Assembly: GCA_965218715.1 (NCBI GenBank)
Contig: CBDCLY010000028.1
Location: 1-64,000 of the forward strand
DNA: 64,000 nucleotides
Reading direction: 5' to 3'
From: CBDCLY01 sp965218715
GTDB taxonomy: Bacteria; Bacteroidota; Bacteroidia; Flavobacteriales_E; Vicingaceae
Shown here one piece after another: positions 54,051 to 60,569 of this stretch; the stretch's first letter is position 1, and every line of letters begins with the position of its first letter. A program made the translations under genes and the position numbers. Under the pieces are notes generated by a model. That model saw nothing but the letters and a program-made list of their open reading frames with translations. It ran no database searches and was not told where the DNA came from.

Positions 54051-54440
54051 TTATTTATTTATATGTTTAACTAAATCTGAATTGTTTGGACTGTAGAGCG
54101 TAGATACTATTTCGTTACCATCCATTAAGACAAGATGGATTCTGTAAGTGGCATTTCCTTCAAATTGCTCTACGTCTTCAAATTGATATTGGGTGCTTCC
54201 TAAGGTGGAGCTACTGGCTTTTTGAATGTTGATGATTTCAAATTCTTGATGGTTCAAACTTCTTTCCAATACAAAGAAACTTGTATTGACTTCTTTAAAG
54301 GTTTCCCAAGAGACCAATGTAATTCCATCTTCAAATTCTTGACTGATATTCAAGTTAGTGCTAGGTGAATTTAGATTTTGAGCTTCAAGGGCATTTGAAT
54401 TGAGAAAAAGAACTACCAATAGGATGCTTAAGTTTTTCAT
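54051..54440 (-). CDS. A1: small exported beta-domain protein, paralogue of the 52732-53121 product
   Basis: The 129-residue protein has a signal peptide (MKNLSILLVVLFLNSNALEAQ) and the same fibronectin-like domain as A2 (EDGITLVSWETFKEVNTSFF, VLERSLNHQEFEIINIQKAS, TYRIHLVLMDGNEIVS). Both copies have the same length of 129 residues. It is the first gene of the A-B-A-B-kinase-regulator series, with its own CATCTTTG and 40-bp element upstream. It is divergent from the 54589 gene. Confidence 0.78.
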   Translation of the reverse strand: MKNLSILLVVLFLNSNALEAQNLNSPSTNLNISQEFEDGITLVSWETFKEVNTSFFVLERSLNHQEFEIINIQKASSSTLGSTQYQFEDVEQFEGNATYRIHLVLMDGNEIVSTLYSPNNSDLVKHINK

Positions 54441-54468
54441 GATGTTGTTTTTTAAATATTGAACAGAA

Positions 54469-54476
54469 CAAAGATG
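54469..54476 (-). promoter_or_regulatory. -7-like element CATCTTTG of A1
   Basis: The minus-strand octamer CATCTTTG lies 28 bp before the A1 start and 27 bp from the 40-bp element at 54504-54543, the same geometry as at A2. Confidence 0.5.
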
Positions 54477-54503
54477 CTTGTGCTGTAATCCCAGTCCTTC
54501 ACC

Positions 54504-54543
54504 AAAAACTGTGAAACATCTTATCCCTATTTTCAGGGAGTGG
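54504..54543 (-). promoter_or_regulatory. Conserved 40-bp upstream element of A1
   Basis: On the plus strand: AAAAACTGTGAAAC, then N5, ATCCCT, N2, TTTCAG, GGAGTGG. It matches the A2 copy at 53181 in 30 or more of 40 positions with no gaps. Only a weak inverted repeat is present here, which argues that the conserved part is a protein-binding site rather than a terminator. Confidence 0.6.
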
Positions 54544-54576
54544 ATAATTTTCTGAGCAAAATTCCATGAAAGCTGT

Positions 54577-54584
54577 TATTTTTG
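54577..54584 (+). promoter_or_regulatory. -7 promoter element TATTTTTG directly before the 54589 gene
   Basis: A perfect TAnnTTTG octamer ends 4 bp before the ATG, so the transcript would be leaderless or nearly so. Confidence 0.45.
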
Positions 54585-54588
54585 TTTC

Positions 54589-54891
54589 ATGAAGCGTTTC
54601 CTGTTTTTTGGATTTTTTTTAATGAGCCTTGGCCTAATGGCTCAATCCAAAAAGGAAATAAAAGACAAGACTTCTATCAAGAAAATTCCTCCCAAGCAAG
54701 AGAAAAGGGTTGAATCAAGTGAAGATGAAGTATTAGACACCAATGAGTCGATAAAATATGTGGGATCTAAACTTTGGTTTCAATTGAGGAAGCGATTGCA
54801 TTTAACCACAGAAGAGGAAGAAGTACAGGAGCAGAAGAAGAGAAAGAACAATGTAGTTTTCTCCATCGGTGGCATCAAAATCGAAAAATAA
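54589..54891 (+). CDS. Small exported basic protein of unknown function
   Basis: The 100-residue protein has a signal peptide (MKRFLFFGFFLMSLGLMAQ). A Lys/Glu-rich linker follows (KKEIKDKTSIKKIPPKQEKR), then a short conserved-looking stretch (SIKYVGSKLWFQLRKRLHLT, then RKNNVVFSIGGIKIEK). The composition suggests a mostly disordered periplasmic protein. It lies between the A1 gene and the tmRNA gene and probably has its own promoter. I do not recognise a family. Confidence 0.65.
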   Translation: MKRFLFFGFFLMSLGLMAQSKKEIKDKTSIKKIPPKQEKRVESSEDEVLDTNESIKYVGSKLWFQLRKRLHLTTEEEEVQEQKKRKNNVVFSIGGIKIEK

Positions 54892-54937
54892 ATTTTCCAT
54901 CCTCAAACGAGGGCAAATCTGTAATTTTACCCAACCT

Positions 54938-55330
54938 GGGGCCGTCCGGTTTCGACAGCAAGTCGAAGAGTTGAGTAAGCAGGCCGAGTTTTCAGTATTG
55001 ACTCGTTAATCTCAATGCTACACGCTTTTAATTGGCGACAACAATTACGCGCTTGCGGCTTAATACTCGATAGAGATTAATCCTAATCGTGTTACTAGGT
55101 AACACGACAAGCTATCGCTCAAGGGGTTCCACTCATTAATGCCTTGGTTTAGCGGTATCAAACTTTTGAGTTAGTTCGGAGGAAGTCTCGGCTTTCGGAT
55201 GAAATTAAGAGACTAAGGTCGAGGTAGGTTGTGAATGGCCGGCCTCGATTCGAAAATTAAGTGTTTACTATGTCTGTAGAAAGCTTAATTGTTCCTTGTT
55301 TGGACGAGGGTTCGATTCCCTCCGGCTCCA
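54938..55330 (+). ncRNA. ssrA: Transfer-messenger RNA (tmRNA)
   Basis: The 5' end GGGGCCGTCCGGTTTCGACAG pairs with the 3' end CGGCTCC to form the tRNA-like acceptor stem, and GGGTTCGATTCCC near 55308-55320 forms the T arm. The CCA is not encoded; the sequence continues ACAAA. The tag frame runs from GGC at 55034 to TAA at 55061-55063 and encodes GDNNYALAA, close to the usual Bacteroidota tag. The RNA rescues stalled ribosomes and marks the unfinished protein for proteolysis. Its 3' end is also the apparent insertion site of the islet that follows. Confidence 0.97.
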
Positions 55331-55332
55331 CA
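55315..55332 (+). repeat. Left copy of the 18-bp direct repeat (attL-like) at the ssrA 3' end
   Basis: ATTCCCTCCGGCTCCACA covers the T-arm and acceptor 3' side of tmRNA. It recurs exactly at 60045-60062. Confidence 0.75.
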
Positions 55333-55340
55333 AAACGCTG

Positions 55341-55363
55341 AAAGCCCCGTCATTCGGGGCTTT
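55341..55363 (+). terminator. Terminator after tmRNA
   Basis: AAAGCCCCG (55341-55349) and CGGGGCTTT (55355-55363) form a 9-bp stem with a 5-base loop, followed by a T-rich run. Confidence 0.9.
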
Positions 55364-55435
55364 CTCACTTTTATTAGGTACTGAATTTTGCTTAAAATTC
55401 ATTCAATAACCTAGTATTAATTGGGAGTTCAGTGG

Positions 55436-55453
55436 AGTTCGAATCTCTCTCGC
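55436..55453 (+). repeat. Degenerate tmRNA T-arm-like fragment
   Basis: AGTTCGAATCTCTCTCGC resembles the tmRNA T-arm segment (14 of 18 matches in the GTTCGA... alignment) and is followed by a T8 run, as if a worn att copy with a terminator. Confidence 0.3.
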
Positions 55454-55494
55454 TTTTTTTTATATTGAATTATTATATCTCTTTGTATTCTCCA

Positions 55495-55502
55495 TAAATT
55501 TG
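55495..55502 (+). promoter_or_regulatory. -7 promoter element TAAATTTG of the Fur-family gene
   Basis: A perfect TAnnTTTG octamer ends 28 bp before the ATG at 55531. Confidence 0.5.
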
Positions 55503-55530
55503 AATCAATGTATATCAATTACTTTTTTAA

Positions 55531-55944
55531 ATGAACTCCCAACTCGAAAATAAACTCAACATCAAAAATATAAAGCCAACAAGTATGCGATTGTTGGTAC
55601 TTAAGCAATTGGTGGAAAGTAAATCGGCTGTTAGTTTGAGTGAGTTAGAAAGCACTTTTGAAAAGGTTGACAAAGTAACCCTTTACAGAACCTTAAAAAC
55701 ATTTGAGCAAAAGAAGTTGATTCACAGTATTGACGATGGAAGTAGAGCCGTTAAATATGCTTTGTGTGAAGAGAATTGTGAATGTGAACCACAAGATCAG
55801 CACGTACATTTTCATTGCGAAAATTGCGAAGAAACCTTTTGCCTGACTAATACAGGTATTCCTGCATTAAACATTCCCTCCTCCTTTAAAGCCAAATCGG
55901 TAAACATGGTGTACAAAGGCATTTGTGCCAACTGCACTGATTAA
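55531..55944 (+). CDS. Fur-family metal-responsive transcriptional repressor (Zur-like)
   Basis: The 137-residue protein has the Fur winged-helix domain (KPTSMRLLVLKQLVESKSAV, VDKVTLYRTLKTFEQKKLIH) and a C-terminal metal-binding dimerisation domain with His-rich QHVHFHCENCEETFCL and a second CxxC in GICANC. The cysteine pairs form the structural zinc site. The fold is shared by Fur, Zur and PerR. The neighbouring CDF exporter and TonB receptor favour zinc, but the sequence does not settle the metal. It is the first gene of the islet and probably controls the others. Confidence 0.85.
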   Translation: MNSQLENKLNIKNIKPTSMRLLVLKQLVESKSAVSLSELESTFEKVDKVTLYRTLKTFEQKKLIHSIDDGSRAVKYALCEENCECEPQDQHVHFHCENCEETFCLTNTGIPALNIPSSFKAKSVNMVYKGICANCTD

Positions 55945-55960
55945 TTGCAATTGTGTTGCA
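55945..55960 (+). promoter_or_regulatory. TTGCAA-type dyad, candidate Fur/Zur operator
   Basis: TTGCAATTGTGTTGCA contains TGCAA (55946-55950) and TTGCA (55956-55960) as an inverted repeat with a 5-bp spacer. It sits right after the regulator gene and before the DUF3703-CDF operon. Its use as an operator is inference. Confidence 0.4.
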
Positions 55961-55997
55961 TTGCTTTAAGTGTAAACTTTGAAGTAAATAATACAAC

Positions 55998-56366
55998 ATG
56001 AATACACTTATTCCTAAAAGGCTTAAACCCTTTTTTAGCAAAGAACTCAAAGCCTATCAAGAAGAATTAGCAATTAATAATTTATCCAAAGCTTGGCAGC
56101 ATTTAGAACGTGCTCATGTTATTGGACAGGCTTACCCTTATGAGCATTCATACATTCATTGGAAAATGTTGCTTTTCGGCATTCAAATAAAAAGCGGTAA
56201 AGAGATTTTGGGGCAAATCCCAAGATTGTTAGTTGGTGGTGTGAAATCATTTGTAGGAACTATTCCTGTTGGAAATACAGGTGGTGCAAACATTCCACCT
56301 TTAAAACCCTTGCCAATTGAAGAAGATATTCAAACGATCTTTGAAACATTAGAAATTAAAAGATAA
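55998..56366 (+). CDS. DUF3703-family protein
   Basis: The 122-residue protein matches the DUF3703 pattern: KAWQHLERAHVIGQAYPYEH, HWKMLLFG, the middle RLLVGGVKSFVGTIPVGNTG with GANIPPLKP, and a short C-terminal helix. The family is cytosolic, carries several conserved histidines, and repeatedly sits next to CDF or heavy-metal genes, but its role is unknown. It begins 53 bp after the Fur-family gene and is separated from the CDF gene by 4 bp, so it is co-transcribed with the exporter. Confidence 0.8.
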   Translation: MNTLIPKRLKPFFSKELKAYQEELAINNLSKAWQHLERAHVIGQAYPYEHSYIHWKMLLFGIQIKSGKEILGQIPRLLVGGVKSFVGTIPVGNTGGANIPPLKPLPIEEDIQTIFETLEIKR

Positions 56367-56370
56367 AACG

Positions 56371-57249
56371 ATGGGACACAATCATTCACATCAACATTCA
56401 GGAAATAACCTGAGAACCGCTTTTCTACTCAATTTAGCGTTTACCATTTTTGAGATTATCGGAGGATTTTATGTGAATAGCGTTGCTATTATTTCCGATG
56501 CTGTTCACGATTTAGGCGATAGTATTTCCTTAGGTATCTCTTGGTATTTAGACAAAAAATCTAAACAAAAAGGCAATCAAAAGTTTTCGTTTGGTTACAA
56601 AAGGTTTTCACTTTTAGGAGCATTAATCAATTCATTGGTGCTAATTGGTGGGTCTGTGTATGTAATTTTTGAAGCTATTAACCGATTGATTGAACCTGAA
56701 TTTTCAGATGCAGATGGAATGATCGTTTTTGCCATCTTCGGTGTTGCGGTTAACGGTTATGCTGCGTGGAAACTAAGCGGTGGTAAAACGTTGAACGAAA
56801 AAGTAGTCTCTTGGCATTTGTTGGAAGATGTTTTGGGTTGGGCTGCGGTTCTTGTTGTCGCCATCATTCTAAAATTCAAACAAACACCTTATTTAGACCC
56901 TGCCCTTTCGTTGTTTATTGCCGCTTATATTTTGTACGGAGTAGTTAAACGACTAAAAGAAACTTTGGAAATATTCCTTCAAGGTGTACCCGATGACATG
57001 AGCATTGAAAAAGTTCAAACTGATTTATTGCAAATTGAAAACGTAGATTCAATTCATCATACACATGTTTGGTCTCAAGAAGGGGAACATCATGTTTTCA
57101 GCACCCATTTAAAGTTAAAGAACATCAATAGTTTAAATCAACTTTTGAAAATTAAGAATGATGTTAAGAAAACTCTGAAACCTTATCATTTCGATCATTG
57201 TACGGTAGAAACTGAATTAGATGAAGAAACATGTAGAATAAAAAATTGA
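56371..57249 (+). CDS. CDF-family divalent cation exporter (CzcD-like)
   Basis: The 292-residue protein opens with a His-rich tail (MGHNHSHQHSG). Six membrane helices follow with the paired transport-site motifs SDAVHDLGD in helix 2 and HLLEDVLGW in helix 5 (HxxxD in both, the zinc-type pattern). The C-terminal cytosolic domain (IHHTHVWSQEGEHHVFSTHL) binds metal and dimerises. It exports zinc, cobalt or cadmium in exchange for protons. Together with the Fur-family gene and the DUF3703 gene it forms a metal-detoxification unit. Confidence 0.92.
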   Translation: MGHNHSHQHSGNNLRTAFLLNLAFTIFEIIGGFYVNSVAIISDAVHDLGDSISLGISWYLDKKSKQKGNQKFSFGYKRFSLLGALINSLVLIGGSVYVIFEAINRLIEPEFSDADGMIVFAIFGVAVNGYAAWKLSGGKTLNEKVVSWHLLEDVLGWAAVLVVAIILKFKQTPYLDPALSLFIAAYILYGVVKRLKETLEIFLQGVPDDMSIEKVQTDLLQIENVDSIHHTHVWSQEGEHHVFSTHLKLKNINSLNQLLKIKNDVKKTLKPYHFDHCTVETELDEETCRIKN

Positions 57250-57270
57250 TAAAAAATAAGTTTAAAACTA

Positions 57271-57278
57271 TATCTTTG
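57271..57278 (+). promoter_or_regulatory. -7 promoter element TATCTTTG of the DUF6660 gene
   Basis: A perfect TAnnTTTG octamer lies 6 bp before the ATG at 57285, giving a very short leader and an independent start for the DUF6660-TonB receptor pair. Confidence 0.5.
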
Positions 57279-57284
57279 TCGCCA

Positions 57285-57590
57285 ATGAAAATTACTTCTA
57301 TCCTTTTAGCCTTTTTGGTTACTATTTTAACCACTATGCCTTGTGATTCCGCTTGTGGAGAGCTGACAGAGGTGGAATCTCATTTTCATTCACAAGATGA
57401 TCACAATGACCATTCAGGTGCAGACAACTGCTCCCCTTTTTGTGTTTGCAACTGCTGCCAAACCAACATTGTGTTGATGGAGTCGAACAATGATTTTAGT
57501 GATGACTTTTCAACTATAGAACACCTCAATAAAGCCAAAACGTTTATTTCTATATCGTCTTTTGGTTTGTGGCGACCTCCCGAAGCCTAA
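57285..57590 (+). CDS. DUF6660-like small exported Cys/His-rich protein
   Basis: I chose the ATG at 57285 because the promoter element overlaps the longer frame from 57246. The 101-residue protein has a signal peptide (KITSILLAFLVTILTTMPC) and a His/Asp-rich stretch (HFHSQDDHNDHSGADNC). A cysteine cluster follows (SPFCVCNCC), then the family-like ending FGLWRPPEA. Such proteins are found just upstream of TonB receptors in Bacteroidota. Its Cys and His residues suggest metal binding or a metal-chaperone role outside the cytoplasm. Confidence 0.72.
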   Translation: MKITSILLAFLVTILTTMPCDSACGELTEVESHFHSQDDHNDHSGADNCSPFCVCNCCQTNIVLMESNNDFSDDFSTIEHLNKAKTFISISSFGLWRPPEA

Positions 57591-57617
57591 TTGCCCTTTC
57601 TTTTCTCAAAATACCTG

Positions 57618-57637
57618 TGAATTAGAACCCTAATTCA
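57618..57637 (+). promoter_or_regulatory. Perfect palindrome upstream of the TonB receptor gene
   Basis: TGAATTAG (57618-57625) and CTAATTCA (57630-57637) pair perfectly around AACC. It could be an operator or a short RNA hairpin in the spacer before the receptor gene. It is not the same motif as the TTGCAA dyad. Confidence 0.35.
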
Positions 57638-57664
57638 AGGCATTATTAACTCTTATTTTCTAAG

Positions 57665-59821
57665 ATGAAACAACTATTATATCTGTTTCTTCTTTTAGGC
57701 AATGTGGCAATGGCTCAAAACTCATTCAATGCCATCATAAAAGATGAAACAACAAAAGAACCCTTAATTGGTGCCACAGCAGTAATTAAAGGCACTACCA
57801 TCGGTGCTACAGCCAACATTGATGGATTATTGACGATCAAAAATTTCCCTACAGGAGATCAAGTGATTGTCTTTTCATTCATTGGTTACGAAGCCGAGTC
57901 AAAAACAGTCAATGTAAACCGAAACGATACCATTATTGTATTTCTATCTTCAGGCGAAGAGCTTGAAGAGGTCGTAGTTTCTGCTACAAGAAGCAGCCGA
58001 ACCATAAATGAAATTCCTACCCGAACAGAAGTAATTGCAGCCGAAGAATTAGGCGAAAAAGCCATTATGAATTCTACTAATATCGCCATGATATTAAGAG
58101 AAAGTACAGGCATACAAATTCAACAGACTTCTGCCAATTCAGCGAATCAAAGTTTAAGAATACAAGGATTGGATGGGCGTTACACACAACTATTAAGAGA
58201 TGGATTTCCATTGTTTAGTGGGTTTTCAGGTGGTTTGAGTGTTATGCAAGTTCCTCCCCTAGATTTAAAACAAGTAGAAGTAATTAAAGGAAGTGCTTCT
58301 ACGCTTTATGGTGGCGGTGCTATTGCAGGTTTGGTAAACCTTGTTACTAAAAGACCTGATGAAGATGAACCTGAACTTAGTTTGATGTTGAACCAAACTT
58401 CTGCTCTAGGAACTACCTTGAATGCCTTCGCTTCTAAGCGTAATGAAAAGCTAGGTTATACTTTTTATGCTTCGGCAAACCGACAAACAGCCTACGACCC
58501 TAACAATGATGATTTTTCTGATATTCCAGAAGTCAGAGGATTAAGCATTAACCCAAAGCTATTCTATTACATTGATGATAAAACCACATTATGGTTTGGA
58601 GTTAATGGAACATGGGAAGATCGATTGGGTGGAGACATTCATGTAATTGACAATAAAGCGGATAGTACACACACTTTTTCAGAGCAAAATCTATCCAATC
58701 GTTATTCTACTCAATTGCAGTTTGAGAAGAAGTTTGACGACAACAAGCAATTCACTTTTAAGAACAGTTTTAACTATTTCGACAGAAATATTGAGATACC
58801 AGACTTTGAGTTTCAAGGAAAGCAATTAGGAAGTTTTACCGAAGCATCTTATTCCCTTAACAGCGAGAAAATGGATTGGATTTTTGGAGCAAATTTGTTT
58901 ACAGATAACTTCAACGAACCAAGTGCTGTAGATTCTTTTTCAAGAGATTATAACTTCACAACTGTTGGTGGATTTGTTCAGAATACTTGGAATGCAAGTG
59001 AGAAAATTTCAATTGAAACAGGTTTAAGAACAGACCATAATTTGGATTACGGAACTTTCGTATTGCCTAAAGTTTCATTGCTTTACAAAGCGAGTAGAAA
59101 GCTTTCAGGAAGAATTGGTGGTGGTTATGGTTACAAACTCCCAACTATTTTTACGGAAGATGCTGAAAGGCTTACTTTCAGAAACATTCAGCCAATTAAT
59201 CAATCAACCACAGAAGTAGAAACATCCATCGGAGGAAACTTTGATGTGAATTATAAAACAGTAATTGCTGAGAAAGTTTCTTTTTCAATTAATCAATTGT
59301 TCTTTTACACTCAGCTTGACCAACCCATTGTATTGCAAAATAATGGTGTTACGAACTTATTCGTTAATGCAGATGGAACTATTGATAGCAGAGGATTTGA
59401 AACCAACATCAAGTTTGGGTATGAAGATTTCAAGCTGTTTCTACAATACGCTTTTATTGATGCACAGTTGAATTACAACAACATCAACAATCAAAAGCCA
59501 TTAACTCCGAGACATAATGCAGGAGCGGTTTTAATGTATGAAGTAGAAGAGAAATGGCGGATTGGATATGAAGTGTATTATACAGGAGAACAATTGTTGA
59601 GCGATTACAGCAAAACTAGAGATTATTGGATGATGGGCTTTATGGTCATGAGAGAATTTGAGCGATTGAGCCTGTTTATCAACTTTGAGAACTTTACGGA
59701 TTCAAGACAATCTCGTTATCAGGATATGGTGCTTCCTCCACATAGCGATCCAACCTTTACTGAAGTTTGGGCTCCAACAGATGGTTTTGTAGCGAATGGT
59801 GGGTTTATTTTAAAATTATAA
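57665..59821 (+). CDS. TonB-dependent outer membrane receptor with N-terminal carboxypeptidase-regulatory domain
   Basis: The 718-residue protein has a signal peptide (MKQLLYLFLLLGNVAMAQ), a regulatory-like domain (AIIKDETTKEPLIGATAVIK, about 25-95), a TonB plug (LEEVVVSATRSSRT, DGFPLFSGFSGG, VEVIKGSASTLYGGGAIAGL) and a 22-strand barrel ending FVANGGFILKL. It is about normal length for this class. It probably imports a metal chelate or siderophore through the outer membrane, using energy from TonB. It is co-located with the metal regulator and exporter in the islet. The substrate is unknown. Confidence 0.92.
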   Translation: MKQLLYLFLLLGNVAMAQNSFNAIIKDETTKEPLIGATAVIKGTTIGATANIDGLLTIKNFPTGDQVIVFSFIGYEAESKTVNVNRNDTIIVFLSSGEELEEVVVSATRSSRTINEIPTRTEVIAAEELGEKAIMNSTNIAMILRESTGIQIQQTSANSANQSLRIQGLDGRYTQLLRDGFPLFSGFSGGLSVMQVPPLDLKQVEVIKGSASTLYGGGAIAGLVNLVTKRPDEDEPELSLMLNQTSALGTTLNAFASKRNEKLGYTFYASANRQTAYDPNNDDFSDIPEVRGLSINPKLFYYIDDKTTLWFGVNGTWEDRLGGDIHVIDNKADSTHTFSEQNLSNRYSTQLQFEKKFDDNKQFTFKNSFNYFDRNIEIPDFEFQGKQLGSFTEASYSLNSEKMDWIFGANLFTDNFNEPSAVDSFSRDYNFTTVGGFVQNTWNASEKISIETGLRTDHNLDYGTFVLPKVSLLYKASRKLSGRIGGGYGYKLPTIFTEDAERLTFRNIQPINQSTTEVETSIGGNFDVNYKTVIAEKVSFSINQLFFYTQLDQPIVLQNNGVTNLFVNADGTIDSRGFETNIKFGYEDFKLFLQYAFIDAQLNYNNINNQKPLTPRHNAGAVLMYEVEEKWRIGYEVYYTGEQLLSDYSKTRDYWMMGFMVMREFERLSLFINFENFTDSRQSRYQDMVLPPHSDPTFTEVWAPTDGFVANGGFILKL

Positions 59822-59876
59822 ATCACGTATAACTTGTTTTTTTATTTCATACACCTCTTTTAAATTCAGTAAGAAA

Positions 59877-59906
59877 GAGTTCGACATTAATCTCCTTGGC
59901 TCCACA
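59877..59906 (+). repeat. Decayed second copy of the tmRNA 3' end
   Basis: The segment carries GAGTTCGAC then, after an insertion, CTCCTTGGCTCCACA. This resembles the tmRNA order GGGTTCGA then CCTCCGGCTCCACA, with GGCTCCACA identical. It is followed 27 bp later by a strong terminator, like the other two copies. Confidence 0.5.
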
Positions 59907-59933
59907 TTTAAGTTAAAATTCATGAAAATGAAT

Positions 59934-59971
59934 CAAAAGCGAGCAAAAGCAAAAGCTCGCTTTTGTTTTTT
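59934..59971 (+). terminator. Strong terminator after the TonB receptor gene
   Basis: CAAAAGCGAGC (59934-59944) and GCTCGCTTTTG (59955-59965) pair over 11 bp with a 10-base loop and run into T6. Confidence 0.9.
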
Positions 59972-60044
59972 GTGAGCATTGGTTCATCAATTCGTAGAAT
60001 TGGAATTTTAACTGGCTAATTGATAGGAGGGCAAACCGCAAGGT

Positions 60045-60062
60045 ATTCCCTCCGGCTCCACA
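60045..60062 (+). repeat. Right copy of the 18-bp direct repeat (attR-like)
   Basis: ATTCCCTCCGGCTCCACA is identical to 55315-55332. Upstream of it the T-arm left side is absent (GCAAACCGCAAGGT instead), so this is a fragment, not a second tmRNA gene. Confidence 0.75.
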
Positions 60063-60071
60063 GACTTGTTA

Positions 60072-60094
60072 AAAGCCCCGTCACACGGGGCTTT
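60072..60094 (+). terminator. Terminator downstream of the attR-like repeat
   Basis: AAAGCCCCG (60072-60080) and CGGGGCTTT (60086-60094) form the same stem as the tmRNA terminator at 55341-55363, with a different loop (TCACA against TCATT). Confidence 0.88.
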
Positions 60095-60157
60095 CCTGTT
60101 TATAAACGAAGAAGATAAGTGCTTAATAACTCTTCTATAACTCAATGATAACAAGAG

Positions 60158-60173
60158 CTTGTTTGGGGTTCGA
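60158..60173 (+). repeat. Short tmRNA-like fragment
   Basis: CTTGTTTGGGGTTCGA matches the tmRNA segments CTTGTTTGG (55295-55303) and GGGTTCGA (55308-55315) with the four bases between them lost. It is weak evidence of a further old insertion. Confidence 0.3.
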
Positions 60174-60547
60174 CAATTTCGTAGGGATTTATTATTCACA
60201 GTTCATAAAAATAATTTACACCCCAATTCAATCACTAAAATACATTTGGTTCTATAAATTTGATGTAGAGATAATATGGATATTTTACCATAATGTAACA
60301 CACCCCCCATACGTTAGGCTTCATATCGAAAAAACGAAAACCAATGATTAAATTTTTCAGAAAAATACGACACCAAATGATTGGAATTGGTGAATCAACT
60401 AAATACATCAAGTACGCCATAGGATTTTAAGCTATTAGGATCGCTTGCAATAAACCTACTTCTTTAAAAGTAGGCTCTTAACTTAAAGTTAACAGTTTTA
60501 TAATGTATTAATAAGTTAGGTTTAACACATTAATTGTTTTTCTAAAA

Positions 60548-60555
60548 TAAATTTG
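60548..60555 (+). promoter_or_regulatory. -7 promoter element TAAATTTG of the 60570 gene
   Basis: A perfect TAnnTTTG octamer ends 14 bp before the ATG at 60570. Confidence 0.5.
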
Positions 60556-60569
60556 TAAAAAGAAAAACA

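Larger units (their letters stand above)
55331..60062 (+). mobile_element. Putative 4.7-kb islet inserted at the 3' end of ssrA; no integrase inside
   Basis: The segment is bracketed by an exact 18-bp repeat of the tmRNA 3' end, and both copies are followed by near-identical terminators (AAAGCCCCGTC... and CGGGGCTTT arms). The 3' end of ssrA is a well known integrase target. Cargo is a Fur-family regulator, a DUF3703 protein, a CDF cation exporter, a DUF6660 protein and a TonB receptor, i.e. a metal-handling set. No recombinase, relaxase or phage gene is present, so it would need mobilisation in trans or is a decayed remnant. The mobile origin is inference from the repeats. Confidence 0.6.
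59822..60547. other. Gene-free stretch with tmRNA-like fragments and terminators
   Basis: These 726 bp hold three tmRNA-derived sequences (59877-59906, 60045-60062, 60158-60173), two strong terminators and one weak hairpin (CCTACTT/AAGTAGG, 60455-60474). The remainder is AT-rich with no supported gene; the open frames on both strands are short and lack features. Confidence 0.6.

Noticed and set aside
55421..55460. A tRNA gene or second tmRNA around GTTCGAATC
   Set aside because: Only a T-arm-like fragment is present. No D arm, anticodon or acceptor partner can be folded.
60145..60351. A 68-codon open frame in the gap after the islet
   Set aside because: It has no family features or signal peptide, starts inside a tmRNA-like fragment, and lacks a convincing promoter or ribosome-binding site.
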